This document shows, in pieces, positions 9,980 to 17,765 of a stretch of DNA of 23,368 nucleotides (position 1 is the stretch's first letter; every line of letters begins with the position of its first letter). The stretch is from Dimorphilus gyrociliatus (taxonomy: Eukaryota > Annelida > Polychaeta > Dinophilidae). The translations under genes and the position numbers were made by a program. The notes under the pieces were generated by a model that was given only the letters and a program-made list of their open reading frames with translations, had not been told where the DNA came from and ran no database searches. Location of the stretch: the NCBI GenBank assembly GCA_904063045.1, contig CAJFCJ010000175.1, positions 1-23,368 on the forward strand, written 5' to 3'.

Positions 9980-11405
9980 TATATACAGTATCTATATACA
10001 TGTTTATGAATATGTATAAGCAAATATTTTCTTACTTTATTATTACTAGGAAATGGGGTAGCTTATAATTTAATAATAGCATTTACGTATATTATAAAAG
10101 TGCATATGGTAAAGAATCCTTAGTTTCGTGATCAATACATATATATATATCAGCAATATACAGTATATGTATATATCTAGGGATTATAGTTTATTTATCA
10201 CCTCATTCCTCTTTTGAAGGTGACGAATTTTTTTTGGATGTTAGTGGAAGGGATTAATCTATACATGATGCTTATGTACGCCTTAACAACAAGTACTTTA
10301 CAACTCTGGCATTACTGCTTAATAGGATGGGGTATATGGCTCTTTATATTAAAATATCTTAAAAAGCTTAGTAAATGATGACGCTTATTTAATCTCTTTT
10401 CAGGTATGCCGCTAGTTTTTTCCGTTAGTTGGATAGGTGTAATGATGAAATTCTCCACTTCAACGTAATAATATAGTTTTTTTCACCTGACCTATTAAAT
10501 TATCGAACTGTTCTTACTCTGTTATTCATAAAAATATTATTTCTTTGTTTAAAGGTGTTGGTTACCTTCAAAGAAAGAATACTTTAGTTATATTCTTAAT
10601 GTACCGATATTTATAGTACTTTTAGTAAGTGTTTCTAAAATTTTCTTTCTCTTTCGTTTCTTATCCTATTTGAATCAAATTAAGAATCATTTTTCATATA
10701 TTTATTTAATGTTTAAGGATGATTAACTCTTGGATATTGTACAATTTCCAGATAAATATAATTATACTATTAAAAGTCGTTTGGATTCTCATAACTAAAC
10801 TCAAAGCCTCGAATACAATAGAAATCAATCAGATCAGGTGAGATATAGATTGAAAATTGGCATATATTATAATTAGCTATTCTCTGTTAATTATAAACCG
10901 ATAATTTGCTTAGAAAAGCAGCAAAGGCAACTGTAATTCTCTTTCCATTATTGGGAATAACTTATATTCTCTTTCTATCGCATCCTCCTGGCCAAAAAGT
11001 TTCTCTAAATATATTTAAATATGTCAATGCAATACTTTCAAGCACACAGGTATGGGAAAGGTGTCTTACATATATATCATTAATTGTTAATTAGTTCTCC
11101 TTCTTCATCACGAAGGGTCTTGCCGTTAGTCTTTTCTATTGCTTTTTCAATGGAGAGGTTAGTTTCAATTACGCTGTATATATTTAATAAGAATATTAAG
11201 GGTAGATTGAGAAGCATGTTTTGTTTATATTTTACCTATCAATTGTATTTTAAAGGTCAAAACCACAATCGGACAAAAGCTATCCAGATGGAAAGATGAG
11301 AACTCCTTCCTAAAAATGAAGAAGAATTCAGCTGGTAATTTTCAAACTTGCTCTGAAACTATAAATTTAAAAAATACTGAACGTCAAGGAGGAGCTGAAA
11401 GTTGA
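2951..11405 (+). CDS. CRF / diuretic hormone 44 receptor-like class B GPCR (whole gene)
   Basis: Plasma-membrane receptor for a CRF-like peptide hormone, expected to signal mainly through Gs and cAMP as known for this family. Predicted join: 2951-3005, 3166-3282, 7360-7448, 7865-8134, 10220-10331, 10404-10464, 10555-10624, 10752-10837, 10914-11049, 11116-11157, 11256-11405. That is 1,188 nt in one frame, 395 residues, close to the usual length. The hormone-binding ectodomain has six cysteines (C8, C25, C34, C48, C64, C79) and the motifs CWPPT and RFCLENATW. TM1 starts near residue 93 and TM7 ends near 344. The family polar network H132, E187, T293, Y340 is complete, as is the C166-C236 TM3-ECL2 disulfide pair. 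Motifs such as LHCLRN, IGWGMPL, KATVILFPLLGITY and FYCFFNGE point to the CRF/DH44 branch. No signal peptide is seen, so the 5' end is uncertain. The exact peptide ligand is inferred, not shown. Confidence 0.9.
3166..3282 (+). CDS. Class B receptor exon 2: hormone receptor domain, first part
   Basis: Acceptor ATTACAG at 3165 and donor GTTTGT at 3283. Encodes residues 19-57 with C25, C34 and C48, including the signature YDGVSCWPPT followed by a Cys-Pro. A second AG at 3172-3173 could also serve as acceptor, but only 3165 keeps phase with exon 1. Confidence 0.88.
3925..3962. repeat. (TA)n microsatellite
   Basis: Nineteen or so uninterrupted TA units within intron 2 of the class B receptor gene. 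Confidence 0.95.
4884..5003. repeat. Composite (TG)n-(GA)n microsatellite
   Basis: A long alternating GT tract to 4942 runs directly into GA-rich sequence with a G7 run near 4960. The alternating Val-Cys open frame across it is a repeat artefact. Confidence 0.95.
7360..7448 (+). CDS. Class B receptor exon 3: hormone receptor domain, second part
   Basis: Acceptor TTTTTTTAG (7359) and donor GTGAGT (7449). Encodes residues 58-87 with C64 and C79 and the class B hallmark NASRFCLENATW. Phase 1 in, phase 0 out. The sites N59, N67 and N75 fit N-glycosylation of an extracellular domain. Confidence 0.93.
7865..8134 (+). CDS. Class B receptor exon 4: TM1, TM2 and start of TM3
   Basis: Acceptor CTTGCAG (7864) and donor GTACAT (8135). 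Ninety codons, residues 88-177. TM1 is about 93-118, followed by the first intracellular loop LHCLRN and TM2 with H132. C166 is the conserved cysteine at the start of TM3. The family IHWNL motif reads VHCHL here. Confidence 0.95.
8346..8394. repeat. Left outer terminal inverted repeat
   Basis: Starts AAGTAAACTTCATAAAAATT right after the flanking TA and ends with AGGCCAAC. It pairs with 9859-9907 on the opposite strand. Confidence 0.88.
8577..8599. repeat. Left inner direct repeat of the transposon
   Basis: CACTTCATAATAATTGGAAC followed by ACC repeats, in the same orientation, the core of the left outer repeat. A likely second transposase-binding site. Confidence 0.8.
8622..9518 (-). pseudogene. 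Broken Tc1-like transposase
   Basis: Transposase of the DDE family that would cut and rejoin the element's ends. The best start is the ATG at 9518 (protein MTWSKDIRELVF). In order there is an N-terminal helix-turn-helix, a GRPKK linker, a second DNA-binding region, VIFTDAARF with the first catalytic Asp, MVWGLITYDG, and SPIENMW with the third acidic residue. Breaks: one in-frame stop at 9312-9314; a frame change near 9018 before the GRGGVMVWG segment; and near 8830 a deletion plus frame change that joins KYIFQ directly to SPIENMW. The deletion removes the segment that normally carries the second catalytic Asp. It cannot encode an active enzyme. Confidence 0.93.
9659..9679. repeat. Right inner direct repeat of the transposon
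   Basis: On the minus strand it reads CACTTCATAATTATTGGAAC, matching the left inner repeat apart from two or three bases and lying at a similar distance from its end (about 250 bp). Confidence 0.8.
9859..9907. repeat. Right outer terminal inverted repeat
   Basis: The reverse complement starts AAGTGGACTTCATAAAA and ends GGCCAACT, matching the left outer repeat with roughly a quarter of positions changed. This suggests an old insertion. Confidence 0.88.
9920..9976. repeat. (TA)n microsatellite beside the transposon
   Basis: A long TA tract immediately right of the element, grading into two TATACAGTAT units. Confidence 0.95.
10220..10331 (+). CDS. Class B receptor exon 5: TM3 and start of TM4
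   Basis: Acceptor TTTTGAAG (10219) and donor GTATAT (10332), phase 0 in and 1 out. Residues 178-214. Contains VTNFFWMLVEG with E187 of the class B polar network. The next residues read INLY where the family usually has a YLH pattern. It ends at IGWG, the conserved TM4 motif. Confidence 0.93.
10404..10464 (+). CDS. Class B receptor exon 6: TM4
   Basis: Acceptor CTTTTCAG (10403) and donor GTAATA (10465). Encodes residues 215-234, completing IGWGMPLVF and the outer end of TM4. Only 61 nt, phase 1 in and 2 out. Confidence 0.9.
10555..10624 (+). CDS. Class B receptor exon 7: second extracellular loop and TM5 start
   Basis: Acceptor TTTAAAG (10554) and donor GTAAGT (10625). Residues 235-258 with STCWLP, whose C236 should form the disulfide with C166. 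Phase 2 in and 0 out. Confidence 0.9.
10752..10837 (+). CDS. Class B receptor exon 8: TM5 and third intracellular loop
   Basis: Acceptor ATTTCCAG (10751) and donor GTGAGA (10838). Residues 259-286 and part of R287. The LITKLKASNT segment is the family's basic G-protein-coupling loop (VTKLRA type). Phase 0 in and 2 out. Confidence 0.93.
10914..11049 (+). CDS. Class B receptor exon 9: TM6, third extracellular loop, TM7 start
   Basis: Acceptor TTGCTTAG (10913) and donor GTATGG (11050). Residues 287-332. Contains KATVILFPLLGITYILF, almost the CRF-receptor TM6 signature, with T293 of the polar network. Confidence 0.95.
11116..11157 (+). CDS. Class B receptor exon 10: 42-nt TM7 micro-exon
   Basis: Acceptor CACGAAG (11115) and donor GTTAGT (11158). 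Exactly 14 codons, GLAVSLFYCFFNGE, with Y340. A 42-nt exon at this point of TM7 is a known conserved feature of secretin-family genes, which supports the model. Confidence 0.92.
11256..11405 (+). CDS. Class B receptor exon 11: helix 8 and C-terminal tail
   Basis: Acceptor TTTTAAAG (11255). Residues 347-395, then stop TGA. VKTTIGQKLSRWKDENS matches the family's NGEV-RxxW helix 8 region. A GTAATT at 11335 within it could act as donor to a further exon (see 11644-11687), so this tail may not be the only one. Confidence 0.88.
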   Translation, partial: VKTTIGQKLSRWKDENSFLKMKKNSAGNFQTCSETINLKNTERQGGAES

Positions 11406-11643
11406 ATAGAAAACCTTTTAAAGAGAGGAAAAGAAAGAGACATAGTTTTATTTTTCATGTATTTTTTTTATTCTTAGAAAATTCTGTACATATTATATGA
11501 ATTTCTCTTTATTTCTTCTAAATTATCAATTTAAATGAAACTTATAATCTTAGTAAACGATACAGAAAAAATAGAAACTATTATTAAAATCCTTATATTT
11601 TATTTATCTTGAATTATTAGTGAAAAGGAAACTGGTTTTTCAG

Positions 11644-11687
11644 TCATTAGAGATCTAGATGAAGAGAGAAGTCAGAGTGAGAGTTAA
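11644..11687 (+). CDS. Possible alternative last exon of the class B receptor
   Basis: The acceptor GGTTTTTCAG ends at 11643. From 11644 the frame IRDLDEERSQSES runs to TAA. If the G-GTAATT at 11334/11335 is used as donor, the phases fit (1 base plus 2) and the tail would change after residue 372, giving a 386-residue form with an acidic, serine-rich end. The intron would be 309 bp. This rests only on splice-site phase and composition. Confidence 0.35.
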
Positions 11688-11984
11688 ATATATGCCTTTG
11701 TAGAAAAGGAAAAATAGTGACATGAGTACGGAAACGCTAGATACGGATTCTCCTAACTCATTTAATTACAACTAGATGAAGATTACCTCAAGAGGTCAGA
11801 AGTTATTAGTGAGTTCACTCATTTTAGTTAAGTATGCAGTGAGGAGCATTATTATTTATCGAAGCATAAGATTTTTTCGAAAGAATTGTATACTTTCTCT
11901 TTAAAAAGAAAAAAAGTGATAAAAATGTGTATATAGGATAAAAAAATTGTTTAATAGGAAAATTAATTTCCTTTTCAATTTATA

Positions 11985-11995
11985 AATAAAATAAA
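11985..11995 (+). other. Candidate poly(A) signals of the class B receptor gene
   Basis: Two AATAAA hexamers at 11985 and 11990, about 580 bp after the stop at 11405 and about 300 bp after the alternative stop. In DNA this AT-rich such hexamers occur often by chance. Confidence 0.25.
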
Positions 11996-12746
11996 GAGCT
12001 TGGAAAAATTATGAGTATTTACTATTAAGAAGAATTTTATTCATAAATACAAGAGGGATCTGATTAATTTATTGATCTTATATAATGATATTAATTAATT
12101 TTCACCTTCATCAACTTCAAATTTTATGGGAAGCAGCTTGCACAATTGTATGTCTTTTTTTAAATATTTTCTTATTAGATTAATACGACCTATATGCGAA
12201 TCATTTCCATTGCTAATTGACCACTGAAACGTCAAAAGATGATTAAAACTATTCCAGCTGTTATATTCGTGTACTCCTCTGCCTTTCTTTACCTTTTCTG
12301 ATGTGTACAACGGAAGAAAATGTAATGTTACATTTCTTAATTAGCTTTAATGAACAATTTTATGAAAACATTTTCATATTATCTATATATAAACTATATA
12401 CTGTATATATATATGTATATATACATTCTAAAGATACGTATATACAGCAAACGCTAGATATATACTTAAGCCTTTATCTCTCGATGAATATTTCACATTC
12501 GGTAAATTCTATGTGACACTTGAACAAACTGACAAAATTTATCCTTCCTTTATTAGAACCACGTTGTAAACGCGATATAAGGAAGAATTTTCTGTTAGCG
12601 AGAGTTGATTGTTTTTCTTTTTTCCTCTCTCCTTTTTGTTCATTAATGAAAACTGATAATAATAAGATTCTATTGAAGATGAAAAAAATCTCTCTTGCAC
12701 TTAAAAATAAAGTATTTTTTGTATATTTCTCTTTTTTAAATTTATA

Positions 12747-12783
12747 AATATATATATATATACTGTATATATATATATATATA
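12747..12783. repeat. (TA)n tract interrupted by CTG
   Basis: TA repeats split by a TATACTGTATA palindrome at 12759-12769. The Ile-Tyr repeats encoded on the minus strand are an artefact of this tract. Confidence 0.9.
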
Positions 12784-14115
12784 AATGGAAGCATAATTAA
12801 AGCTGTTTAAAAGTGGTATTGAAAATATTTCGTATTTATAAAGAAACCTTCTTCTCTCTTTTTTCTTGTCAATTCATAAATCAATATTTCTCTTTGCGAA
12901 AAAAAAATAAGTCTGTAAATCCCTTTAAGAAATTTCATTCTCAGGGTTTTGACATATCATTTTTGTTAAAATGGGATATACAATGAAAAACTATATAAAC
13001 TGGAATGAGGATGGAATAATGTATTATTTAGGTTATTAGATACCATTAACGGAAATATGCAAAACCGAAAGAGATTTTAGGTTAAAGAAGGCCATTAAAA
13101 TTCGGTGTGAGCTTACAAATAATCCACTTGAGAATACATTTGTAATATTTAACATTGATATATTATTTTTTTTTTTGCAGATAAACTTAAACATTTCTTT
13201 AGATAAAAAGTTTATCCTTCTGTACTGGATGTACTAACATTTTATATCAATAGACTAGTCTATAACTCTCTTAAGTTGCCTGTATATCTTCATATTTAGG
13301 TCATTAAAATGTAAAATTTAAAGGGCAAGTTTATTAAGTAAGATTAACAATATCATTGTTGACAATTCCATCCGTCTTACGTCAACAAAAAAGGCTCGCT
13401 TTGTAGTTTGTAACTATACATTACGTCTCTCCAACTGGTCTTTAAATGTATTTTTACACGAATATCCTCTTTTTGAAACTTAGTTTTTCCGTTCTATAAT
13501 CATATTTTTACGTCATCTTTTGAATAAAATTATGGAAAGACGGAGAAAAGCATAATAAGCCGGAGGGAAGGAAGGTTAGAGTAGGGTGAAAGATGTTGTA
13601 GACGATAAAATGCAATTATGACATTAGTTATTTTACACTAAGAAGAGTAAGAGAAAGAAAATGGATGATATTTAGCTGAGCGTAACAATTTAAATCCTTT
13701 AATACGTTTTTTTTATCTCTTTTATTCTAAGAAAAACAAAAGAATATCTTTTCCGTTACATTAGTAAGATAAAAAAAAATAAAAATTTTGCCAATTAATT
13801 TACATGAATTGCCCCACACGCGAAGTCATCGAGATGGCTTGGGCTTCATCTCGGTTAATTGATATGTGACAATATTTGTTTGTTTGTCAACAGAGAGAGA
13901 CATTTCTAAATTGTAAACCGACAGATGGTGCCACTTTCCATCCAACTCCATCCTACAACAACAGTAAATAATTTTCATTACTTTATCATCTAAAATTACC
14001 TTTCCCGCTCATTCTCAACTGCACTCTTTTAAATAACTGTACGAATTTTAATTTCAATACAGAAATATTAATTATACTTGTATACTACACTATATATATA
14101 CTGTTTTTATCTATT

Positions 14116-14138
14116 AATATATATATATATATATATAG
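14116..14138. repeat. (AT)n microsatellite
   Basis: A short uninterrupted AT run in intergenic DNA. Confidence 0.9.
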
Positions 14139-17100
14139 TTTTAGATTTATTGTATAAGCAAAGGCATAAAAAGCCAAGTTTGTAAAAATTTATCTTTGTG
14201 TTGTTTTCTGTATAAAAATTACTGATTATCTCTAATTCAAAGGCTTCCTTCTACACTTTCCATCAAATATATAAATATTTCATAAAAGTATAACTATGCG
14301 CTATCTACAAAGGTCAATGAACCTTGTACTTGCACTATGAAGAAATGCATTCTAATTGAAGTATGGGGGAGGGGATGGGGGAATTTAGTGCAATAGTTTT
14401 TCTATTTAATATATATATAGTTCGTGTCATTCGCTTTACATAAATCTATCGTTTATATATTTTTACAGGTGGAAAAATTCACGACTCTTGCTATTTTTAG
14501 AAATAATAACTATTTTTAAATTGTCTTCTTTTTTCATTTATCGTCAAGACACTTTCAACTGATAAATTTTACAATTTTTCAATGAATAATAAAGCTATTT
14601 AATGCATATGTAATATGTATTTCACTATCAGAAGTGTACACCAAGTATATAGTGTATAAGGTAAATAATACATTTTATATACTATTCATATAATTGCATT
14701 CATATAGTAAATATTTTTATGAATAATTAAGCAGACTCATCAATCTTTTCATTAATTTTCCGAAGATAAATACAAGGAAAGTAAATAAGAAAAAGAAAAA
14801 GAAGCAGAAGAAATAGAAAAAAAGGATGGAAAAATATCAACATTATCTTATTATAAACGAATAATAAAATAATAATGCCCATGTCTAAAAATTTGATAGA
14901 TTATAAACTTAAATTGTAGAAAACTCTGTGAATAGGGAGACCTTATTATATTATCTTTGCAAAGATATTTATACCTTATTATATTAGTTTATTATTGTAA
15001 GAAAAACAGAGAATATATTTTGATGAGAAATGATATAATGAATATTTAAATAGAGGAAGTGAATATTCTTAAAAATAACATAATAAATTTACATATATAT
15101 ATATGTATCTATACAATTAAGTTATTAAATTAAAAGAAAATTCATTAACTAAGGAGAATTTCATATGTTAAATTAAGTTATAATAAACAATGAAATACTT
15201 TTATAGTTTCTCCTTTTAGACAAGAAGTAGTACATTTGATAATATACTGTTTAGCAGTCATTTATTAAAATTAATAGTATTACATGTATAGTAAGAGATT
15301 GTACATATCATATGCAGAAGAGTAAATTACATTATATTAATGATATGTACATATTCTGAGTTTAGTATAAATGAGTTTTACATTCGATCATGATTAGAAG
15401 ATTGTTAATAAGTAGAAGAACTTAGAGGAAAGAGATTAATGAATACGTGTTAAGTTTACTTCACAAGATAATCGATAATAGAACCATTAATTTCAATGCA
15501 ATTGAAGTATATATAATTTTTCTTGGCTACTTATAATTTAAGATATTTTTTTGTAACCCAATATTGCCTAGTGTTGATGTATATTTATTAAAAATGTTCC
15601 AAAAATGGGACAATATAAATATTTTCTTCGAAAAAGATAAGCTATTGTTTTCCATTAGATGATTAACTACAAATACTATTCGTTTCCCCAGTTTATCAAC
15701 ACAATATCTATTTATGGAAAGAAATCTCAAGAAATTGTATATTGTCCATTTGACTAAGTTTTGTATAGAGATAAGAATGGTTGTAAATTAACCAATATGA
15801 CTTTTGTGTCGGTCAGAAAACAGCTAAAGTTGTAATTAAAGGTAAATTTGATGTAAGCCATAAAAGTGGAGTGTGAAATCTTATACATGTGTAACGTAAA
15901 ATGAGGCTATAGTGCTTTAAACAAAACTTTAAATCCACTCTTCCGGTTCATCATTTCATAAATATAAGAATGAATATTATTACAAATACGTAATAAATCC
16001 AATAAACAACATTTTTCATATGATGTTAATACATATTTATAAATCTTGTTAATTTGGTAAACTTACACGTAAGAAACTAATTAACTTATATAATACATTA
16101 ATTATCAATTTATAAATGTATATATGAAATAAACAAATTGATTTTTTCCTGGGGCCAACAGAATGGTTTAAAATAGAACCAGTTTTAGAAACTGTATAGT
16201 GTACTCTCTTCAACATTTTAGCCCATTATTTAAAAGAGTGATATAGTGTTGTTATTTTTTATTCACTTCTATAGGATTTTTAAGTAAACTTTATTTAATA
16301 TTCCTTATTATATTTCATAAAATGTAACAAAAGAAACTAATTTTTTTTAGATAGATTTCCCGCTCATGCTTCTTGTTTCTTTATTTTATATATGGGACTC
16401 TCTCCTATTTAGAATACAAGTACACATACACACATACATACATATATGTATTTATAGAAAGTTGTTTTTAATGTCCAAAGAAGGTATTGTAAATAACTAG
16501 GGTCATTCAATAATAAAAATTGATTCACAATAGTAGTTCATTTCTGATCGACACATTTCTACTCAATCTACATCTTTCAACTAAAGATAAACCAATAATA
16601 TCCAAAAGAGGAAGTAGAAAAAGCTCAAGGAAATAAACTAATGATTAAATTGTTGATATTAGACTAAATTTATGAATGAATATTCCCTAATCTATAAAAA
16701 GAAGCTCTGATTACATCACCTAGAATAATAAGATATTGAATTTCAGATGAAATTTACATGTCCTACTGATATTTTTAATTAATACGACTTTCAGATTATC
16801 ATTTGTAAATAATACAATTATTAGATTATTTTTTTCCCACGATAAACGAAAAGACATGGTGCGTCTGTAAGGGATAACACTGGACTGAATAACACCTCAT
16901 TTGTTTATATTTGTAATTCCTAATTAAAGAATATTAAGAGTAGTAGGAAAAATATTAGGTAAACAAATTTTCATGGTTTGTTTTACTAGAAACTGAACAA
17001 GCTGAAACAGATTTAAACTGATTTACTGGAAATAAAAATATTTGATTTATTCGGAAAGCGGCTAAAGTGAATGAGCTAAAACCTAATTTTATTGGGTCTT

Positions 17101-17149
17101 CGTCGCTAAAAAAGGGTACTTCTCCTTTGACGGTAAAAAGCTAATCAAC

Positions 17150-17156
17150 TATAAAA
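17150..17156 (+). promoter_or_regulatory. Candidate TATA box of the mGluR-type gene
   Basis: TATAAAA lies 97 bp before ATG 17253, in a stretch (about 17040-17260) with more G and C than the DNA around it. Position and context fit a core promoter, but the motif is common in AT-rich DNA. Confidence 0.28.
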
Positions 17157-17252
17157 CTTAGGCGGACCTACGTATCTAAGGAATATATTTACGGTGCTGC
17201 CACCCATACGTTATGTTAGATATATTTGCAGTTTTGCAGCTCCGGAGGAAAA

Positions 17253-17765
17253 ATGCTTATCGCTTTTCTCTTCCCTCTTCTACTGCAAACCATAGCCGAC
17301 GATCACTATGCGGATATAAAAGATATAAATATTGCTGCTATTCTATCAGTTCATGCATACGATAAGCACCAGTTTTGCGGTAAAGAATTAAGAGAAATTG
17401 GCGCTTTGCAGTATGTTGAAGCAGTAGTATGGGCTGTTAAGCAGATAAATTCAAATAAAACATATCTAAAAAATTTGGATATGGGCTATGTAATCTTAGA
17501 TGACTGCAATAAGGATACGTCGGCGCTGAAACAAACTCTTCATGTCATGCCGAAGCACATGAGAAAAGGAGTAAATGGTTCTTTGACCTTTTATGACGTC
17601 ATTGGAGTGCTTGGGGCAGAAAGTTCACCTTCGAGTATTATGGTTGCAAATCTCTTATCATTATTCGAAATTGCCCAGATCTCACCGTTAGCCAGCTCAG
17701 ACGCTTTGTCGGATAGGGATCGTTATCCATATTTTTTGAGGATGGTACCGGCCGACAAACATCAG
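17253..17765 (+). CDS. mGluR-type exon A: signal peptide and LB1 lobe
   Basis: Residues 1-171, donor GTTAGT at 17766, phase 0. Hydrophobic start MLIAFLFPLLL. C42 and C85 are in place. GAESSPSSIMVANLL and LSDRDRYPYFLRMVP are the family's LB1 signatures. Y54, in QYVEAV, takes the place of the glutamate-binding Arg in QRVEAM of mGluR1. Two possible acceptors (TTTGCAG, TTTTGCAG) just before the ATG hint at a 5' untranslated intron. Confidence 0.93.

Larger units (their letters stand above)
8135..10219 (+). other. Intron 4 of the class B receptor, containing a Tc1-like element
   Basis: About 2.1 kb. Three quarters of it is the Tc1-like element at 8346-9907. The rest is AT-rich, with a TA microsatellite next to the element's right end. 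Confidence 0.85.
11406..17252. other. Intergenic AT-rich region between the two receptor genes
   Basis: About 5.8 kb. Besides the possible alternative exon at 11644-11687 and candidate poly(A) signals near 11985, I see no gene supported by family motifs. It holds TA tracts (12397-12425, 12747-12783, 14116-14138), a short GC-richer hairpin at 13829-13854 and a weak minus-strand open frame at 12095-12310. Confidence 0.6.

Noticed and set aside
12474-12794. Overlapping open frames on both strands (12474-12794 minus, 12520-12747 plus)
   Set aside because: AT-driven composition, one runs through TA repeats, and neither has splice partners or recognisable motifs.
13181-13236. Strong acceptor-like site (T-run then GCAG at 13177-13180) followed by 18 open codons
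   Set aside because: The frame stops quickly, shows no similarity to the N-terminus of either receptor family and has no partner exon. T-runs are common here.
15527-15730. 67-codon minus-strand open frame
   Set aside because: Lys/Asn/Ile/Phe-rich composition expected of AT-rich DNA; no motif recognised.
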